NCBI RefSeq assembly: GCF_005796205.1
Contig: NZ_VAHN01000008.1
Coordinates: 124,001-188,000 of the forward strand
Source: Pseudarthrobacter sp. NamE2
GTDB taxonomy: Bacteria > Actinomycetota > Actinomycetes > Actinomycetales > Micrococcaceae
Length of the DNA stretch: 64,000 nucleotides
Direction: 5' to 3'
In this document: positions 63,050 to 64,000 of the stretch, in pieces
Layout of the letters: each line of letters begins with the position of its first letter
How positions within the stretch are numbered: position 1 is the first letter of the stretch
The notes under the pieces: generated by a model
Database searches by the model: none
What the model saw: the letters and a program-made list of their open reading frames with translations, nothing else
Told to the model about the DNA's origin: nothing
Translations under genes and position numbers: made by a program

Positions 63050-64000
63050 CTAGTGGGCGGGGCCGTGACCTGCGCCTTCCGTCTTGCGCATCATTACCGA
63101 AAGCACGACGGCGGCGAAGGCGACGACGGTTGCCGTCAGGAAGGCGGCGCCCATCCCCGCAACGAGTCCCGACGTCGCGGACACCACGGCGAAGATGGAT
63201 ACGAGCAGTGCCGTGCCGGCGGCACCGGCAACCTGCTGGGTGGTGCTCATGATCGCGGAACCATGTGAGTAGAGGTGCGGCGGCAGCGGGTTCAGGCCGG
63301 TGGTGAAAGCCGGGGTGAACAGCAGCGCCAGGCCGAAACTCAGCCCCACGTGAAGGGCGATGATCCACCAAACTGCCGTGCCGTCGTCGAGCAGTGAAAA
63401 CTGCCAAAGGGTCAGGACCATCAGAATGGATCCGGTGACGGTGAGCGGCAGCGGGCCCACCTTGTCGAACAACCGGCCGATCACGGGACCAAGCAACCCC
63501 ATGGCCAGTCCGCCGGGGAGCAGGGCCAGGCCGGTCTCAAGCGAACCCAGGCCACGGACTTCCTGGAGGTAGAGCGGCAGCAGGATCACGCCGCCGAACA
63601 GGGCCATCATGGCCACCACCATCAGCAGCACCGAGACGGTGAACATCCGGAAGTTGAATGCGCGGAGGTCCAGCAGCGGCACTTCCGCTTTCTGCAGCCG
63701 GACCTGGCGGAGCACGAACACGGCAAGGGCGGCGACACCGATCACCAACGCGGCAATGGCACCGGCACCCGGACCTGCCTGGCCGCCGTGGCCGCCGCCA
63801 ATCTGGCTCAGGCCGTAGACCAGCCCGCCGAAGGCAGGAACGGTGAGGAGCACGGATGGGATGTCCAGTTTCGTCCGTTCCGCCTCCCCGATATTGGTGA
63901 GGTATTTGGCGCCGATCGCCAGCGCGGCCAGGGCCACCGGAAGGACGAACACGAACATGAACCGCCAGGTGAAGTGTTCAAGGATCAGTCCGGACACTGT
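63050..64000 (-). CDS. MFS drug-exporter-type transporter, C-terminal part
   Basis: At least 315 residues; the N-terminus lies beyond the window. It begins with SGLILEHFTWRFMFVFVLPV, a motif around transmembrane segment 5-6 of 14-segment DHA2 (EmrB/QacA) exporters, then has about eight further segments and ends in KTEGAGHGPAH. LYLQEVRGLGSLETGLALLP is typical of this branch. It probably exports drugs or other amphipathic compounds by proton antiport. Substrate not predictable. Confidence 0.85.
   Translation of the reverse strand, partial: TVSGLILEHFTWRFMFVFVLPVALAALAIGAKYLTNIGEAERTKLDIPSVLLTVPAFGGLVYGLSQIGGGHGGQAGPGAGAIAALVIGVAALAVFVLRQVRLQKAEVPLLDLRAFNFRMFTVSVLLMVVAMMALFGGVILLPLYLQEVRGLGSLETGLALLPGGLAMGLLGPVIGRLFDKVGPLPLTVTGSILMVLTLWQFSLLDDGTAVWWIIALHVGLSFGLALLFTPAFTTGLNPLPPHLYSHGSAIMSTTQQVAGAAGTALLVSIFAVVSATSGLVAGMGAAFLTATVVAFAAVVLSVMMRKTEGAGHGPAH

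Overview
The window is high-GC actinobacterial chromosome. Gene content (Lsr2, ClpC, DisA, DUF3040, a class II LysS, UAAP1/UAAP2 with a biotin-dependent urea/guanidine carboxylase) and protein style point to the Micrococcales, most likely Arthrobacter or Pseudarthrobacter. No CRISPR array, rRNA, complete transposase, integrase or phage module was seen.

Region 1 (about 1-5300) is gene-poor and looks less GC-rich than the rest. It holds a DUF3040 membrane protein, an APH-fold kinase, a STAS-like protein, one small secreted Val/Asp-rich protein, and several decayed genes: a frameshifted ECF sigma factor, a frameshifted zinc-ribbon protein and short coding-like fragments. It stops at the 3' end of a tRNA-Lys(TTT) gene, so it may be an old, eroded island.

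Region 2 (5500-13030) is a phosphate block: a DUF47 protein with a Pit transporter, then pstSCAB on the opposite strand, with an 11-bp-periodic PHO-box-like array upstream of pstS. A candidate small structured RNA lies ahead of the DUF47 gene. Region 3 (13139-16717) has an FUSC-type membrane protein, radA and a Nudix hydrolase.

Region 4 (16798-26935) is a sugar-diacid locus. A tripartite tricarboxylate transporter (tctCBA) with a universal stress protein is divergent from a LysR regulator, followed by kdgD, an alpha-ketoglutarate semialdehyde dehydrogenase and gudD, then an MFS carrier. Together the enzymes take D-glucarate to 2-oxoglutarate. The tctC and kdgD promoters carry matching operators with identical spacing, which ties transporter and pathway to the same LysR protein.

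Region 5 (26965-31934) is an FCD-type GntR regulator with pxpA, a fused pxpB-pxpC and a biotin carboxylase/biotin-carrier protein; a perfect 19-bp palindrome upstream of pxpA is the probable operator. Region 6 (31984-42965) is mainly core: a beta-ketoacyl-ACP synthase, prfC, a 2H-phosphoesterase-like protein, disA, mutY (with a start-codon problem), a lipoprotein, dhaKLM and a GNAT acetyltransferase. Region 7 (43208-52155) has an APC permease, an S9 peptidase, clpC, lsr2 and lysS.

Region 8 (52439-62091) is a tight five-gene operon: APC permease, UAAP1, UAAP2, biotin-dependent carboxylase and allophanate hydrolase, with a divergent TetR regulator. Family knowledge now favours guanidine rather than urea as the substrate. 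An alpha/beta hydrolase and a partial MFS exporter close the window. Several palindromic elements sit between convergent genes; two copies of one of them (15722 and 52439) share nearly the same 19-bp arms.
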